64,000 bases of DNA from Dichetophora obliterata (Eukaryota; Arthropoda; Insecta; Diptera; Sciomyzidae): NCBI GenBank assembly GCA_963920525.1, contig OY986436.1, positions 92,488,868-92,552,867 on the forward strand, in the 5' to 3' direction. The stretch's first letter is position 1. Each line of letters starts with the position of its first letter. The position numbers and the translations under genes were made by a program. Of this stretch, positions 1 through 12,375 are shown piece by piece. The notes below the pieces were generated by a model. It saw nothing but the letters and a program-made list of their open reading frames with translations. It did not search any database and had not been told where the DNA came from.

Positions 1-748
1 GAAACACCTTTTTGTGGGACGGACAATAAGAAACACCTTTGCAGAGCATCATTAAAAAACTGTACCGAAGATTCGACGTCATAATATGAATATGATGTTT
101 CGCTAGTAAAAATTGGAGACCAATCAGTCTGCGAAAGTAAGGAATTAAATTTAACATAGTCCGTTTTTTAAAAATTATAAACTTATAAACTTTTTTATTT
201 CGCGCATCAGCAGTAACTTTATTTTTTTTTTCGTGGGAGAGTAAAACTGTTATTTCAAGAGTTGGATGATGTACATTCTCTGGAAGAGATACGGGATTCG
301 AACAATGGAGATTAACAGTAGTGCATCTATCTACAAATACAAGGTCTAGGGTTTTGTGGTTTATATTTAAAACACCATTGACTTGTTGAAGACACAGATC
401 AGATAGCTTATCTAAGAAATCAGTTATCCAATCACTATTGGAAACAGGAGTAAGAAATGAAGAATCGTCAGACGATCTCCAAGTCACAAAAGGTAGGTTA
501 AAATCACCCAGCACAATAAGAACGTCTTTATTTTTTAACAAATTATGAACTTTTTCGATGGCATGCATATGTTTTAAATAAATTGTTAAGTCGCATTTAG
601 GAGGAATGTAAAAGCAGGTGACATAAATAATACTATTATTTAATTTAACTGCAACACAAATGAACTCAATGTCACTGGTGTCAAGAAACGTTAATTCTTC
701 AGATACAAGCGAGTTTTGAATAGCTATCAAAACACTACCACCGATCTT
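1..748 (-). pseudogene. Non-LTR retrotransposon endonuclease fragment
   Basis: On the minus strand a frame stays open from about 748 to 170 and reads as the second half of an APE-type endonuclease, the enzyme that nicks target DNA for LINE insertion. Visible blocks are GGSVLIAI at the start, IYVTCFYIPP, the diagnostic LGDFNLP motif (about 493-513) with the catalytic Asp/Asn pair, LDLVFVD, and HHPTL (about 260-272) with the usual late histidine. Near 165-175 the frame slips by one base in a homopolymer and continues as the linker after the endonuclease (SQTDWSPIF and onward) to the window edge. The reverse transcriptase would lie beyond base 1. Homology stops abruptly at 748, as expected of a 5'-truncated insertion. 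Style resembles Jockey/CR1-group elements of flies; the exact clade is not certain. Broken, so not functional. Confidence 0.82.
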
Positions 749-1307
749 ATTTTATGTTATGTTTTATGTTATTTTGACGTAGAATTACGTCTTACAGCGC
801 AGTTTGTATGGGGTCATTTTCACGAATTTTTTCAAAGTGATATTTGACACTTTGGGGTATACCTACAGCCTTTAATATTCACCGTACAAAGAAAGAAAAA
901 ATGCCAAAATATCAGTTTTAGTGGGAATAAAACGAATATCTAATAAAATAGCAAAATCTAAGAAGATGAAAATTTTATATATTCGTATGAGAAATGCACA
1001 AGCTGCTTAGCTGTAGTAGCTGCTTATGCTGTTTTTAAAGTTGTTGTTGTTGTTGTGTTTGCTTGTTTGGTTCGCAATCATGTCGTTCGCTGTTGTGCTG
1101 CTTTTGTTGTTGTTGTTGTTGTTGTTTTTTTTAATATGTATGTAAAACATATATATATAAATACTCATCAGTTGCTTTCATTTTTTTTGTTATCCAGATA
1201 GCCAATCGGCTCGGTTGAAAACGGTGTGCAGTTTTAAAAGCACTGAAGCGGACCGTTTCGTTGTCGGCAAACTATGCAATGTGTGTTTCATATAAGCGTA
1301 CCATATA
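749..1307. other. Unassigned, with (GTT)n tracts
   Basis: No coding frame of note. Contains two GTT/TTG microsatellite tracts (about 1039-1057 and 1103-1126) separated by mixed sequence. The 770-850 part (TTGACGTAGAATTACG onward) looks like a fragment of another dispersed repeat, but no boundary can be set. Confidence 0.5.
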
Positions 1308-1766
1308 TTAAGTTGTATATTAATGTTGATTTTCTATGATTTAATACAAACTCTAAATGTTTAATAGTTTAAATCATTCTTGATTTTAGATACAAGTGCT
1401 AGTTGTTTGATACTTTAAAATCGTTGAAATTGCAAATAAAATTCAGTTTTAGGTCAGGTTAGAACAATTAATTGCTCTAACGAATTTTTTTGCAAAGAAA
1501 CAACAACAACAACATTTTCAATATGAAAAGGAAAACATCACTAGCTGATTAATTAGTTATCTGTTTGACTGAATTGTTAGAGCATTTAATTGTTCTTACC
1601 TGACCTAAAGCTCAATAAACGATTTTAAACTATCAAACAACTAGAATTTGTATTTAAAATCAAGAATGATTTAAACTATCAAACATTTAGAATTTGTATT
1701 TAAATCAAGGAAAATCAACGTAATAAATAACAAGGTCATATAGAAAACTTTAAGTTGTATATTAAT
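1308..1766. mobile_element. Foldback element copy 1 (TCAAACA/TTTAGAATT family)
   Basis: Two arms of about 150 bp (about 1321-1475 and 1560-1749) are inverted copies of each other. Each arm itself holds two imperfect ~40-bp units built on AACTATCAAACA and TTAGAATTTGTATTTAAA. The arms meet around AGAACAATTAATTG. A perfect 17-bp direct repeat starting TTAAGTTGTATATTAA flanks the structure (1308-1324 and 1750-1766). Related sequence occurs at 25,683-25,866, 26,140-26,335 and 29,935-30,190. No coding capacity. Confidence 0.7.
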
Positions 1767-3253
1767 TTTATTTGTTGTTAAACAATTGTAACCTTTTCTT
1801 AAAATAGTTTTTATTAAGTTGCAACAATAAACTAAAGAATAAACGGCAACTCAACTGATTCAATGCATATTTCAGAGTTTTTTGGCAAACGGGTGAAAAA
1901 GAGAGGGAAAAAGACAAGAACAAACGACGCATCAAGCTAATATGTCATAAATTTAAATTCGAATCTTGATAAATATAAAAAAGGCTTTAGGAAAAAACTT
2001 TAAAAAAGAACTTTACAATTATATAGAGAACGGATTAAAGGTACAAAAACATGTCGTTTTCATACCACCAAATCAGACGCTGCCATTTTAAGTACCGTTT
2101 AGCTGGAACAGTCACATTCATGGCTTGTTGGGTTGTAATACAATAGAGAATACAGATGCATGTAGCTAGAGAGCCAGTATGTGGCTACAACAAAATGTAC
2201 TACTACTAGCCAAAGTCGCCAGTTAAAATTTAATAAATTCCGACAAAAAGTTACTTTTTTCACATTAAAATAAATTGAATGCAACAAAAATTACCATGGT
2301 AAATTTGAACAAAAAATTTTCTACCGCAATAAAACAATATCAAAAAAATCCCACGATCATTAAAAATTTCCACAAAAATACTACGCATTTAAAAAATACC
2401 ACCACAAATTCCATATGCGTTAAAATTAAATATGCTACAAAAATCTCATTCGCATTACAAAAGACCAGAATAAGTCTCATATGCAAAAACAATTTAAAAA
2501 ACATTTTAACAATTTAAAAAGAAAAAGAAATTAAGAAGAATATTACCAAACTCCCGCGGAAATTCAAAAAATACCCCACTAAATACACACGCTAATTAAA
2601 AAATACCACGCTGAATTAAAAAATTTAATAGGAATTCCCAAAAATAAAAATTCCTAAGGGCAATTAAAAATTACCACGAATGGGATTTTTCCAACATAAC
2701 TGGCAACGTTGCTACTACCTGCTGATATTGTTGTTTTGGTTCTGCATGTGGTGCAAAGGGCCGTTTTTTACTCGGCAATTCTATGAGCAATAATTGTTTT
2801 CGCCACAAGCAGTTTGTGGACTACTCGGGTTTAAAGGGGACTTTCGTAAATCACCTCATGCGGGCGAGCAGTGTTGACATGAAAAAAAATTTTAAAGCGT
2901 AACTTTTGCACTATGCTCGTCGGATTTCTCGTCGTATTTGTGAAACTCTGAAAACAAGAACTAAGAAATTTTCAGTCGCATTTTACAGCAAAGAAGACAA
3001 ATAAAATATTGCATTTTATTAGACGTATGACAAATATTTAAGGTTTATTTATTTAAATAAAGCACATTTTTTCAAAAGTCAATTCAATAATCATTATAAA
3101 TATAGAAAATATATTATAATAAATTACATTTTGAAAATATTTTTGAACACACAAACGAAGAGTAAAAATCAAATTAAATACATTTGCAACACAGTTTGGT
3201 TTAATGTAGATCTCTTAAATCGGTAAAATTTAAATACATAGAGCTATAATGCA
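1767..3253. other. Unassigned AT-rich stretch
   Basis: No supported gene. The 80-codon frame at 2275-2517 is lysine/asparagine-rich low-complexity sequence. The segment 2,700-2,880 (GCAATAATTG, CGCCACAAGC) resembles 6,070-6,250, so part of it is an old dispersed repeat. Confidence 0.5.
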
Positions 3254-3343
3254 TAATTATAATAATGATAATAATAATATTATAATAATAATAATATTAT
3301 AATAATAAGATTATAATAATAATAATATAATAATAAGCTATAA
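3254..3343. repeat. (ATA/TAA)n microsatellite
   Basis: Imperfect AAT/ATT trinucleotide tract with internal self-complementarity. Confidence 0.85.
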
Positions 3344-3581
3344 TACATATGGTTTTAATGATTTTCGCACATTAAATATTATAAAGCTAAATTTGTGCAA
3401 TCTCTTAATTTAGTGGTGGTACTCACTACAACTGATTTTAAAAATTAAGTGTCAAAACTTTGGATAGCTGAGTCGATTTGGACTCGTCAATTTCTTTTAA
3501 AATTTTTATTGCTTTTTCTGTTAAAAAAATCGCGAAAATTTATATTTATAAATTTCCAGAAATTGTATGTTTACTCCAATA

Positions 3582-3703
3582 TAAAAAAATGCAGAAAACG
3601 TTAAAAATTTTAACAAGTCAATGTATAACTAACTACCTTTACGCTGCAGAGACATATATTGATTTCTAAACATTTTTAACGTTTTCTGCATTTTTTTTAT
3701 TTT
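3582..3703. repeat. Small hairpin, ~30-bp arms
   Basis: ATGCAGAAAACGTTAAAAAT at about 3,587-3,606 is repeated as its reverse complement at about 3,672-3,695 with only a few changes, separated by ~65 bases. Nature unknown; probably a MITE remnant. Confidence 0.65.
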
Positions 3704-4009
3704 TTATTAAGTATTAGTTTGTAGTTTTCTATAAATATCCATTTTTCGTGATTTTACTAACAAAACTTAGTATACGTCTGTGCAGAGTTCCAAAAAAATC
3801 TTCCATACGTCATTTTGTATTATGATAAATTACAGAAGCCACATAAATCAACAAGTTTCGTAGAGTTTCGGAGATTTTTCGAAATTTAACTCAACTTGCT
3901 TTTTCATTGGAGTTAACACCGGCTTAATTCGCCATGGAGACATAGTATTTTATAACTTCTTAATTTTCTGAATTTAATTGAATTGATTATTTCTTATGGT
4001 TAGTGGGAT

Positions 4010-4105
4010 TTTTGTGGGATTTTTATAACTGTAGTATTTTTGGTGGGATTTTTATGGCTTTAGGGTTTTTGGTTGGAATTTTTTAGTAAAAATCTCCCAC
4101 GTGGG
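4010..4105 (+). repeat. ~29-bp minisatellite, about 3 units
   Basis: GTGGGATTTTTATAACTG, GTGGGATTTTTATGGCTT and GTTGGAATTTTTTAG recur with a spacing of about 29 bases, each after a run ending TATTTTTG or GTTTTTG. Degenerate. Confidence 0.55.
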
Positions 4106-4559
4106 AATTTTTTTTAATTGCTGTGGGAAAAAGATAATTTCAGTGGGAATAAGAACTGGCAACTTTCCATGTGATAATTCTTGAGCGCATGTGTATGCTT
4201 CTGAGAATTATTAACTATTTGGCCTGCGCTTTATTACGACGAGGGGTTTTAAATTAAAGGGGTTTTAACCTCCCTTAATCTAATATCATACCAACTAAAA
4301 CTAATTATAAAACAGTTTTCAGCTAACTTGAGGAAGGAGTATAGCTGGATTTAAGTAGAAAAAATTAAATATTACATTAAATTAAAAAGTTCAATTTCAG
4401 TGAATTGAAATGAGAGAGAAGGACAAATCGATTTATCTGTTTGTGTAAGAGTTATCGATTTGTTTAAAACAATATTTGTCTTCATTGATCCCCTAAGGAA
4501 ACTTTCTAATTGTTTTCTTGCTATATTGGTTAAGGAATATTTTTAAAGATAATTTAATA

Positions 4560-5335
4560 AGCTTTTACAAAAATGTTAAGTCAATAAAATCCGTTGAGTA
4601 TTTCACATTTCATAGCTATTTGTATGTATATGTAAAATTTTTGTGTATATAAAACCGTTATTTTCTCAAAAACTACCGTTATTAGTATAATTTTTGTATT
4701 ATTTAAGCTTGAAAATTTATCTTTGGTGTATACTATTAAATTTTTATGTTGTTTTTTTAATGATGAAATGGTTTGCTTTATACGGGACTTTTTTCTTTCA
4801 AGCATATTTATATTTTATACTTTATTTTAAGGCAAAATTGTACCTGTAATATTTATATGAATTAATATTTCCAGCTAGTGAAAAAATTTAAACTTTTAGC
4901 TGATCAACAGCTTTTATTTTATTAAGTCAAATAATTTATCTTTGCAACAAACATATTTAACTTACTGTTAATTCGAAAAACTTATATTGATTTTGAAATT
5001 TGATTGATTGATGAAAGATAAAACTTTAGTCTTTAAATATCTAATGTATTTTTTGCATATTAATAATGGAAATTTTTGAGAAAATAACGGTTTTGTCACA
5101 ACTGAAAAGCAACCTAATATAAAACTACTAATAAAATTAAATTTATTGCTAAAATTTTTTTTATTTGTATTTTTTCGAATAGACTATTAAATATTTTATT
5201 GAATAGATCTTTTACCAATGCTAAAAATTTTAAAAATCGATAACTCGATAGCTAGTTAAGGTATCGATTTTTTGTCCGGCCAAATTTATTTGTTTGTGGT
5301 TCTGAACAAAAAATCTCTTTAAAATTATGGCACCA
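4560..5335. mobile_element. TIR element CC, divergent copy 1
   Basis: Inner inverted repeat: AACCGTTATTTTCTCAAAAA (about 4,651-4,672) against TTTTTGAGAAAATAACGGTT (about 5,074-5,093). The right half (about 5,010-5,330: GAAAGATAAAA, AATAACGGTTTT, GATCTTTTA, TTTTAAAAAT) runs parallel to 42,085-42,440 of the copy at 41,808-42,554, so the two are diverged members of one family. Outer ends are not clear here. No coding capacity. Confidence 0.5.
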
Positions 5336-5454
5336 GAGTTATCTAATCGTGCCATATGTTAAGCCCCCCAAACACACTTTTTACGTACGCACACAAGGCA
5401 CACTCAAGGCGAGCATGCGCCAGCAACAACAAAGCTGTGTGGTGTTTTGAGTTT

Positions 5455-5745
5455 TATGTTTGAGGAAAAAAGTAAAACTCGGCATGATTTTTATTTTTGA
5501 GCGAAAAAATAAAACTCAACAAATAATTCTTATTTCTGGGCAGAAAAATAAAAATTGAGCTATAACTTTTATTTCTGAGCGAAAAAAATAAAAATTGAGG
5601 AACAATTTTTATTCTTGAGCAAAATAATAAAACTCAAAAATAAGTCTTTTTCTTGAACAGATAAATAAAAATCAAAAAATAGCTCTTATTTTTGATGAAA
5701 ATAATAGAAATCAGTGAATAATAATTAAATTCAATTTGTATTGGT
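5455..5745 (+). repeat. ~40-bp minisatellite, about 7 units
   Basis: A unit of the form TATTTCTGAGCGAAAAAA followed by TAAAAATTGAG and a short AT spacer repeats with anchors near 5,455, 5,493, 5,531, 5,571, 5,611, 5,650 and 5,688, a spacing of 38-40 bases. Each unit is itself weakly palindromic (TATTTTTGAGC / GAAAAAATA). Confidence 0.75.
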
Positions 5746-6320
5746 AAAACTCAAGAAATAAAAATCATTTCTTATTTCGATAGAGCATGCACTAAGCAGC
5801 ATAATGAAGTTATCCAAAATGTGCTCCGACAATTGGATCATGTTGATTTTTTTCGATTTAGTTTTTGGAAATAATCGTTATTTTCTATCCCTGTTTTATT
5901 ATGACTTAAACTTGTATCACTCTATAAAAGACAACCTTTATATAAAAATATATGCAAAATCGGACGTCGGATCTACTTTTTCTGAAATCGTAACATTTTG
6001 AAGAATTTTGGTCAAATATCGGAACGTCGGATTCAAGTATTAAAATCGTAACATATCCGATATATCGGACCATATGGCAACGCTGCGGGCGAGTAATCGA
6101 CAACCTGCTTTCGGCAAAGGCAATTATTGCCGAGTGATAAGCGGGACAAAGAGATCTTGCTACCAGAGCAAGAGAAATATTGCTCTCCGAGCAATAATCG
6201 CTTTCGCCGCAAGCTCGAGAATTTTCGTGTGTGACGAGTGAAAAGCGGGACATAGTAAGCAAAGTTCTGTTTATTTTCTGTTGACGATTCGGTTCATCCC
6301 CTCTAACGCTGCTCAACCGC

Positions 6321-6881
6321 TGTGATCATGCTCTTCTCTGTGCGTCGGTGTTTTAGATTTGCTTGGTAATTGTTGTTGGTTCTGTTATGAAATTTTTTTA
6401 TATGTTCTTAATTCTTACTCTCTGGCAATAGGGTAGCTACAGTCAGTATATATAAGTCAGACAATGAATAACGACTCAACTCAAAATATCGTAAAAAAAG
6501 CTATATGGCATTTTCTTCGTTGCCAATCTTTGATAGAATGCAGGAAAACATTTTTTGCACAGAATAGATAACCACTTCATTCTGCACCTATTACCGTTTG
6601 TAACGTTTCATATATTTCAGAAAAAAGGTCGGAATAAGTACAAAAAAAATATCGGTTTTTACGATAATTTGAGCTTAGTCGTTATTCCTTGTCGACACAG
6701 ATATATTTATATAAGCTGATATAAATTTTGTTAAAAATACTTCGATTGTCATATACTGACTGTGGCTACCCTATTGCCAGAGAGTAAGAATTAAGAACAT
6801 ATAAAAAAATTTCATAACAGAACCAACAACAATTACCAAGCAAATCTAAAACAACGACGCACAGAGATGAGCATGATCACA
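6321..6881. mobile_element. Long hairpin element 1 (~180-230-bp arms)
   Basis: The outer ~130 bp of the left arm (from TGTGATCATGCTC at 6,321 to GTAGCTACAGTCAG near 6,447) reappears almost unchanged as reverse complement in the right arm (6,755-6,881). Homology resumes inside (AATAACGACT, CGTAAAAA), where the right arm carries ~55 extra bases. Loop lies around 6,505-6,645. A transcript from either strand would fold into a long near-perfect duplex. No TSD could be assigned because (TA)n sequence follows on the right. Sequence at 7,588-7,655 resembles the right arm near 6,738-6,800, so the family has at least one more fragment. Confidence 0.85.
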
Positions 6882-6892
6882 GAAGAGCACGA

Positions 6893-7010
6893 TATATATA
6901 TATATATATAAATAAATATATATAATAAAAATATATATATATATATATACAGATATATTTTATTATTTTATATATTATTTTATATATATATATATAAAAT
7001 AATTTAAAGA
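6893..7010. repeat. (TA)n tract
   Basis: Alternating TA with A-rich interruptions, abutting the hairpin element on its left. Confidence 0.8.
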
Positions 7011-7100
7011 TGTGAACTGTTTAAAAAATAAAACTCTTTTGATATGTGAATGTAGCTATTCAATTACTACTATTTATATAAATATATTTATCATGTTTTT

Positions 7101-7164
7101 TGTGAACGTTACATAATATATATGTAACGGAAATATATAATTTATATGTATGAACATAAAGTTA

Positions 7165-7228
<64 letters not shown>

Positions 7229-7231
7229 TAC

Positions 7232-7268
<37 letters not shown>

Positions 7269-7355
7269 CATATATATACATAAGCTTTCAATGTGAACGT
7301 TACATAATATATATGTAACGGAAATATATAATTTATATGTATGAACATAAAGTTA

Positions 7356-7429
<74 letters not shown>

Positions 7430-7515
7430 CATATATACATATATATACGCAAGCTTTCAATTTATTCAAATAACTTTATGTTCATACATATGAATTATAT
7501 ATTTCCGTTATGGTA
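7101..7515. mobile_element. TA-rich palindromic element with internal (TA)n
   Basis: A ~65-bp block beginning GTGAACGTTACATAA, through TAACGGAAATATATAA and GAACATAAAGTTA, occurs at 7,101-7,170 and again at 7,291-7,360, each followed by a long TA tract. A reversed third copy (AACTTTATGTTCATAC to TTTCCGTTATGG) closes the structure at about 7,465-7,512. The isoleucine/tyrosine ORFs here are translated microsatellite. Confidence 0.7.
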
Positions 7516-7660
7516 CCACTTTTACTAAAAACAAATCGTTGTAATAATACATACATATTTTACTAAATTGATTTAAACTATTTTAATATGACATACTTCG
7601 ATTGTTATATGCCGACTGTAGCTTCCAAATTTCCAGAGTAGAAATTCGGAATATCCTTAA

Positions 7661-8300
7661 AAAAAAGACATAGTTTCGATAGTATCGTAAGTATAGCCGT
7701 TGAATTCCATTTTAAATAGTAATAGAGAAAAATTCTGGTTTTTTTTTATTCATATTTTTCAAAACTATTTTAAAACATTTCATCTTCTAAATAAAAATTA
7801 TTCAAAAACATATTTGGTGTTGTTGTTCTTCTTTAAACTTACTTGATCTAATTAAATTCATGTAAAAATTTGTTTTGTATTATAAAAAGCTTTCGTTTGA
7901 TATTTTTAGTGATGAATTTGTTGTTAATTTTTTATGTTGGTTAAAAGTAAATGTAATTCAAAGTTATGTTTAATAAATGGAAATAAATATCGGAAAAATT
8001 TGAATTATTTATTTTTCCTGTAGTAAAGAGCATAAACATATATAATATATATATCAAACGAAAACTTTTTATAAAACAAAACAAATTTTAACATGAGTTT
8101 AATTGTGAGCTTTTTAGATCAAGTATGTTTGAAGAAGGCAACAACAACAACAAATTCTTTTTTGAATAATTCTTATTTAGAAGATGTTTTAAAAAAGTTT
8201 TGAAAAATATAAATAAAAAAACCAGAACTTTTCTCTATTACTGTAGAAAAATGAATTCTACGTCTGTACTTACGATACTATCGAAACTGTGTCTTTTTTT
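7661..8300. mobile_element. Long hairpin element 2 (~240-bp arms)
   Basis: Left arm 7,661-7,900 starts AAAAAAGACATAGTTTCG; right arm 8,050-8,300 ends with its complement CGAAACTGTGTCTTTTTT. Shared along the arms: GATAGTATCGTAAGTA, CTATTACTG/TAGTAATAGAG, AAAACATTTCATCTTC, TTGTTGTT and TCGTTTGATA. Loop ~150 bases. Non-coding. It lies next to hairpin element 1 and could likewise give long double-stranded RNA. Confidence 0.8.
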
Positions 8301-8926
8301 ATAAATGTTTTGTAAAATTTTTTGTGGATGTTTGCATATGGGCTAAAAAATCGTACTTATAACAATATTCACTGAATAAATACAATTTTAAGGACATTTA
8401 TATATTGGGGGGGAATCGGTTGCAAAATGGGTTTAATTTATCACTAGAATTGGGAAATTTGATTGAAACGAGTTGGCAGCCCTGGTCATAGCATCATTAA
8501 ATTCTTTGGCGATAAAACGCAATGAGTTCATGAAAAAAAAGAGATGAAGTTCATTGAGAATGAGAAAAGCAAATTCTTTGTTCTTACTGTTCTCGCTTCT
8601 TCCATGGATCGCACTCAGCAGAACCCACTACACGTTGTTCATTGATTGTGTGGAATGAGTGAAAATTGTACTAAAAAATTATGGGACGGGTGAGGCATGT
8701 TATTGCCCGAGTGGTGGTTGCATTCAAATGATTTGAATTATAGAAAGAACTCAAGAACATTAAATGAAATCTTGCATGAAAATGCATGGGCATACGATTC
8801 ATATTTTAGAACTTTAAAATGAATTTTAATGTTTTTTTTATTTATATGATGCTTTTATTTATATGTAAATAAATATATATGCATTAAGAGATAATTAAAT
8901 TTTTTTCATCTCTTAAATACATTTAA
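8301..8926. other. Unassigned
   Basis: No coding frame. A slightly GC-richer patch at 8,500-8,720 contains CATTGAGAATGAG and GTTCTCGCTTC, weakly inverted; it may be an old repeat edge. Confidence 0.45.
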
Positions 8927-9064
8927 GGCCCATTGTCATAAATAAAATAAAAATAGAATCTAAATTTATTGCAAGCTTTTTGACAACATATTGTATTAAA
9001 AAACTGTCAAAAATGCTTATACTAAATTTAGAGTCGTCTTTTATTTTATTTTTGATAATGGGCC
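8927..9064. mobile_element. 138-bp MITE, GGCCCATT termini, copy 1
   Basis: Starts GGCCCATTGTCATA and ends with the inverted TGATAATGGGCC; inner arms TCTAAATTTA and TAAATTTAGA continue the palindrome. A second copy at 32,507-32,643 is the same length and shares the centre GCAAGCTTTTTGACA. Flanks TAA and AAT give no clean TSD here. Confidence 0.85.
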
Positions 9065-9408
9065 AATGAAAATAATATATAAAATTAATTAAATGCGCAA
9101 TATGGCAACCAAACTATGTTGTTAAGTTCCAAATTGTATGAGACATAATGTTTTATTGCTGCTCAGAAACATTGAAATCATCTATACTTTTTTTAAAGAA
9201 TATACTTTGTTTGAAAAATTTATTAATGGTTTGTGGATTAAACTCTTAATAGCATAGGTCTTTTATACGCGTATATATATTTCAATGTTGGTGTTTTTTA
9301 GAAATGATGGGAAAGATCAGTAGTGCCACTTGTAAAATTCTATTAATATGATACCTGTAGCAATATCACATGATTGCTTAGGTATGAATAGCTTAATTTT
9401 CTTAAGGT

Positions 9409-9811
9409 TACATTGCACGTTTGAAAAAATGTTACTCAATTTAAAACATTTATTTTGAATAGACTATAATACATAGAGACTAATTTTTTTTACGTAAATA
9501 ATACAATAAACAGTATTGCAAAATATTTTTGTATTTGTTTTTAAAAGCGCCTTGTTCTTCGTTTTCAGCCGGGGTCATAGGGGTACTTGTCGCTACAATC
9601 TTTACTAGAATTACTAAGTATATAATTAAAATATTTTGGAATATTTTTTTTTTGTATTATATACGTAAAAAATGAAGTCTCTATGTATTATAGTCTATCC
9701 AAAATAAATGTTATAAATGGAGTAAAAAGACAAAAAATCCCTTTGTTTTGTAGTTTTATCACAATAAATGTTTTAATTTGACCCTTTTTATTTTTTATAA
9801 CGTACAATGTA
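9409..9811. mobile_element. 403-bp TIR element, ACATTGCACGT/ACGTACAATGT ends
   Basis: Ends TACATTGCACGT and ACGTACAATGTA are inverted. Inside, ACATTTATTTTGAATAGACT with ATACATAGAGACT (9,448-9,483) matches the reverse complement of 9,677-9,711 for ~60 bp. The right side contains two copies of the AATAAATGTT block, so one arm is partly duplicated. Non-coding. Confidence 0.75.
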
Positions 9812-12375
9812 GATCCTGCAATTTTGGTTTGTTTTGGCGACTCCGGGATTTTCGGGATTGCAAATTTAGCAGCTGACTAAAATAAATTTTAAATAATTTT
9901 TATAATTGAAAGATCATTTTTTTTAAAATAAAACACAACGTAAAAAAACTATCATCGATTTTAAACTATAAGTTATTGAAGCAATCGAAATAGTGTTCTA
10001 CAAATTTAAATAGCAATGAAACGCAATAAAATTATTTTTTAAAATGTTTTAAATTTAAAAATAATATAAAAAGGAACATTTAAGGGAATAGTGAAGGGAA
10101 TAGTGAAATTCTAATGTTTAAGGCAGACCGTGGTTTAGAGATTGTCTTCTGAGAATTTTAAAAACATTTTAAAAACAATTATAAAAAAGGAACCATTTCA
10201 TTATATTATTTAAATAATACGTTACACAAAAACTAAACGCATACTTTTTTATTAATTTGGACACCCACTTTATTTATATAATTTGTTTCATATTGAAAAG
10301 TATTAAAAGTTAAACTTAAAATAAAAAACTTACTCAATTTAGAAAATTTTACTTGTTTAAGGTACAAGGAATTTTTTGGTTTTTTTAAATGGCAATTTTT
10401 CGTTGATAAAAAAAAAATTTTCTAAACAAAGTTTTAATTATTTCTTTTAAAAAAAATTACTTCTTCCAAAGAAAACTTTACATTTAAAAAAACTTATTTG
10501 GCTAAAACAAGTAAACTTTTCTTAAATATTGAGCAAATTTTATTTCATTTTAGTACGTTTTATTCTGAGTGAGTTTTTTATTATTTTTTTCAAATATATA
10601 AAATAAAACAAAGAAACTTTTACTTTTAAATCAAAAGTCTCAAGTTTTTTAAATAAATGCAAGTTTGTTTGTTTCAAAAACAATTTCCATTAAAACTAAA
10701 GAAATTTCATATTTTTAAAACAAAAACTTGTGGTTTTTGATTTAAAAGCCGAACTTTTTTCTGAGTGTATTAGCATTTTCTTAATATTTTGGCAAATTGA
10801 CTCGTTGGAATTTTATTGGAATAAAAAATTAAACATATTTTAACGAAACAATTTTTAATGTTTAATAAAACCTATATAACGTTTTAATTTTTATCTAAAA
10901 TGAGCAATACAGTTTGCCAAAATATAATGGAAATCACATCTAATCCTGATACAAAAAGTCATCACCAAAATAACGAAACATAGTCCTCAAAACTTAATAA
11001 ATTTGCTATTTTTTACAAAATTTTACTATGATATAAAGTGTGCGTGCAATGCTTTTAAAATAAAAAATTTTTTAAATGAAATCCCACCAAACAAAGCAAA
11101 GTCATCAACTTAATTTGAGCATTACTATGGAGAATACTTTGGCGGTAATAACTCGAAAAAGAAGTATTTTCAATTATATGAATTAAAACAAACCTAATAA
11201 CGTAGTTTTTGATTTTAAAATTTTTTGTATCGTCGAAGCAAATAATAATAATGAAAGTGTTTATAAGTTACACTCATTTCGTTTTCTTTTTTATATGGAA
11301 GCAACGCAAAAAATTGATGACTTAATACATTTTTCTCCATTCTTTGCTCATAAAACGTAATTTTCAAAAAACTGGTATGTATTTCGTTGTTTTTTTTTAA
11401 ATGTTCCTTAAAATAAGCGCTAAAACATAAAAATGGGATAAAAAGTACAAGAGTTGTGATATTTTACTTTACGAAAAAAAATTTCATTTTCTTGTTGTAT
11501 TAAAAGAAAATCGTAAAAATTAGGATTTGAAAAAATTGCAATGAAATGTTGTTGAAAAATTTCCTGCAGCAACATTTTATACAAATACAAAAAATTATGC
11601 GATTACGTTAAATAACATGTTCGTTAAAAATTTTTTTAATAGATGTGTAAAATTCTGTTAATTTTGAGTTTGGGTGTTTTACGAAAAAAATCTAAAAATG
11701 TAAAATTTTAAAAACGACATCTTGGGTAACTTAACTAATTTTACAAAAATCATTAGCTGTTTTTACAAAAAATTACAAAAACCAAAATTCGGATAAAAAG
11801 TTATAACTGTAAAACTTGCCCTTTTTTCAAACTCCGCAAAGCAAGCGCGTCGCAAGCGAATTTCACCTGGGGGGGCAGTACAAATGGTGGTGCAAAAAAA
11901 GTTTACCAAAATTTCTTCACATGAAACATGAAGAAGAGAGAAAGAAGAGGAAAATATATAATACAAAAATATTATCGTTGTAAAAAAACTGATATTTTTA
12001 ATAACTTTTCCTTTTAAATTTTTTATCTAGCTAAAAATGTGGGGGCAACTGCCCCCTTTTCCCCCCGATTCCAACGCCAATGCCGCAAAGTGCATTTTTT
12101 TTGCACTGCGAAATCAAAAAAAAAATATAAGAAATTGATGAACTATGTTTCTCTTTTAAAATAACTTCAGTTATTTATAAATTAAATTGTATTAAACTGC
12201 TGTAAGATATTATAACCTGTGAAAAATTCTATGTTTTGCACATAATATAAGAAAATCATTGAACATATGATTTTTAAAATATAATTTATTCATAGATCCA
12301 CCAAAGATATAAGTGTTAGAAATAGTTTCCATCAAACGTAAAATATAACTTATGTGCGGTATAATTGTATTTTAT
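9812..12375. other. Unassigned AT-rich stretch with weak palindromes
   Basis: No supported gene. Two inverted pairs are visible: about 10,333-10,362 with 10,502-10,533 (CTCAATTTAGAAAATTTTAC against its complement), and 10,785-10,926, whose ends TATTTTGGCAAATTG and CAGTTTGCCAAAATA bound a 142-bp MITE-like unit. A C/G-rich patch at 12,030-12,075 (GGGGGCAACTGCCCCC) is a perfect short palindrome and looks like a repeat end. Confidence 0.5.

Noticed and set aside
5906..6316. 136-codon minus-strand ORF
   Set aside because: No domain, no start context, and part of it matches repeat sequence at 2.7-2.9 kb.
7074..7528. Three long Ile/Tyr-rich ORFs
   Set aside because: Direct translation of (TA)n microsatellite in several frames; no biological support.
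12030..12075. Terminator-like GGGGGCAACTGCCCCC hairpin
   Set aside because: Bacterial terminators do not apply; likely the end of an old repeat.
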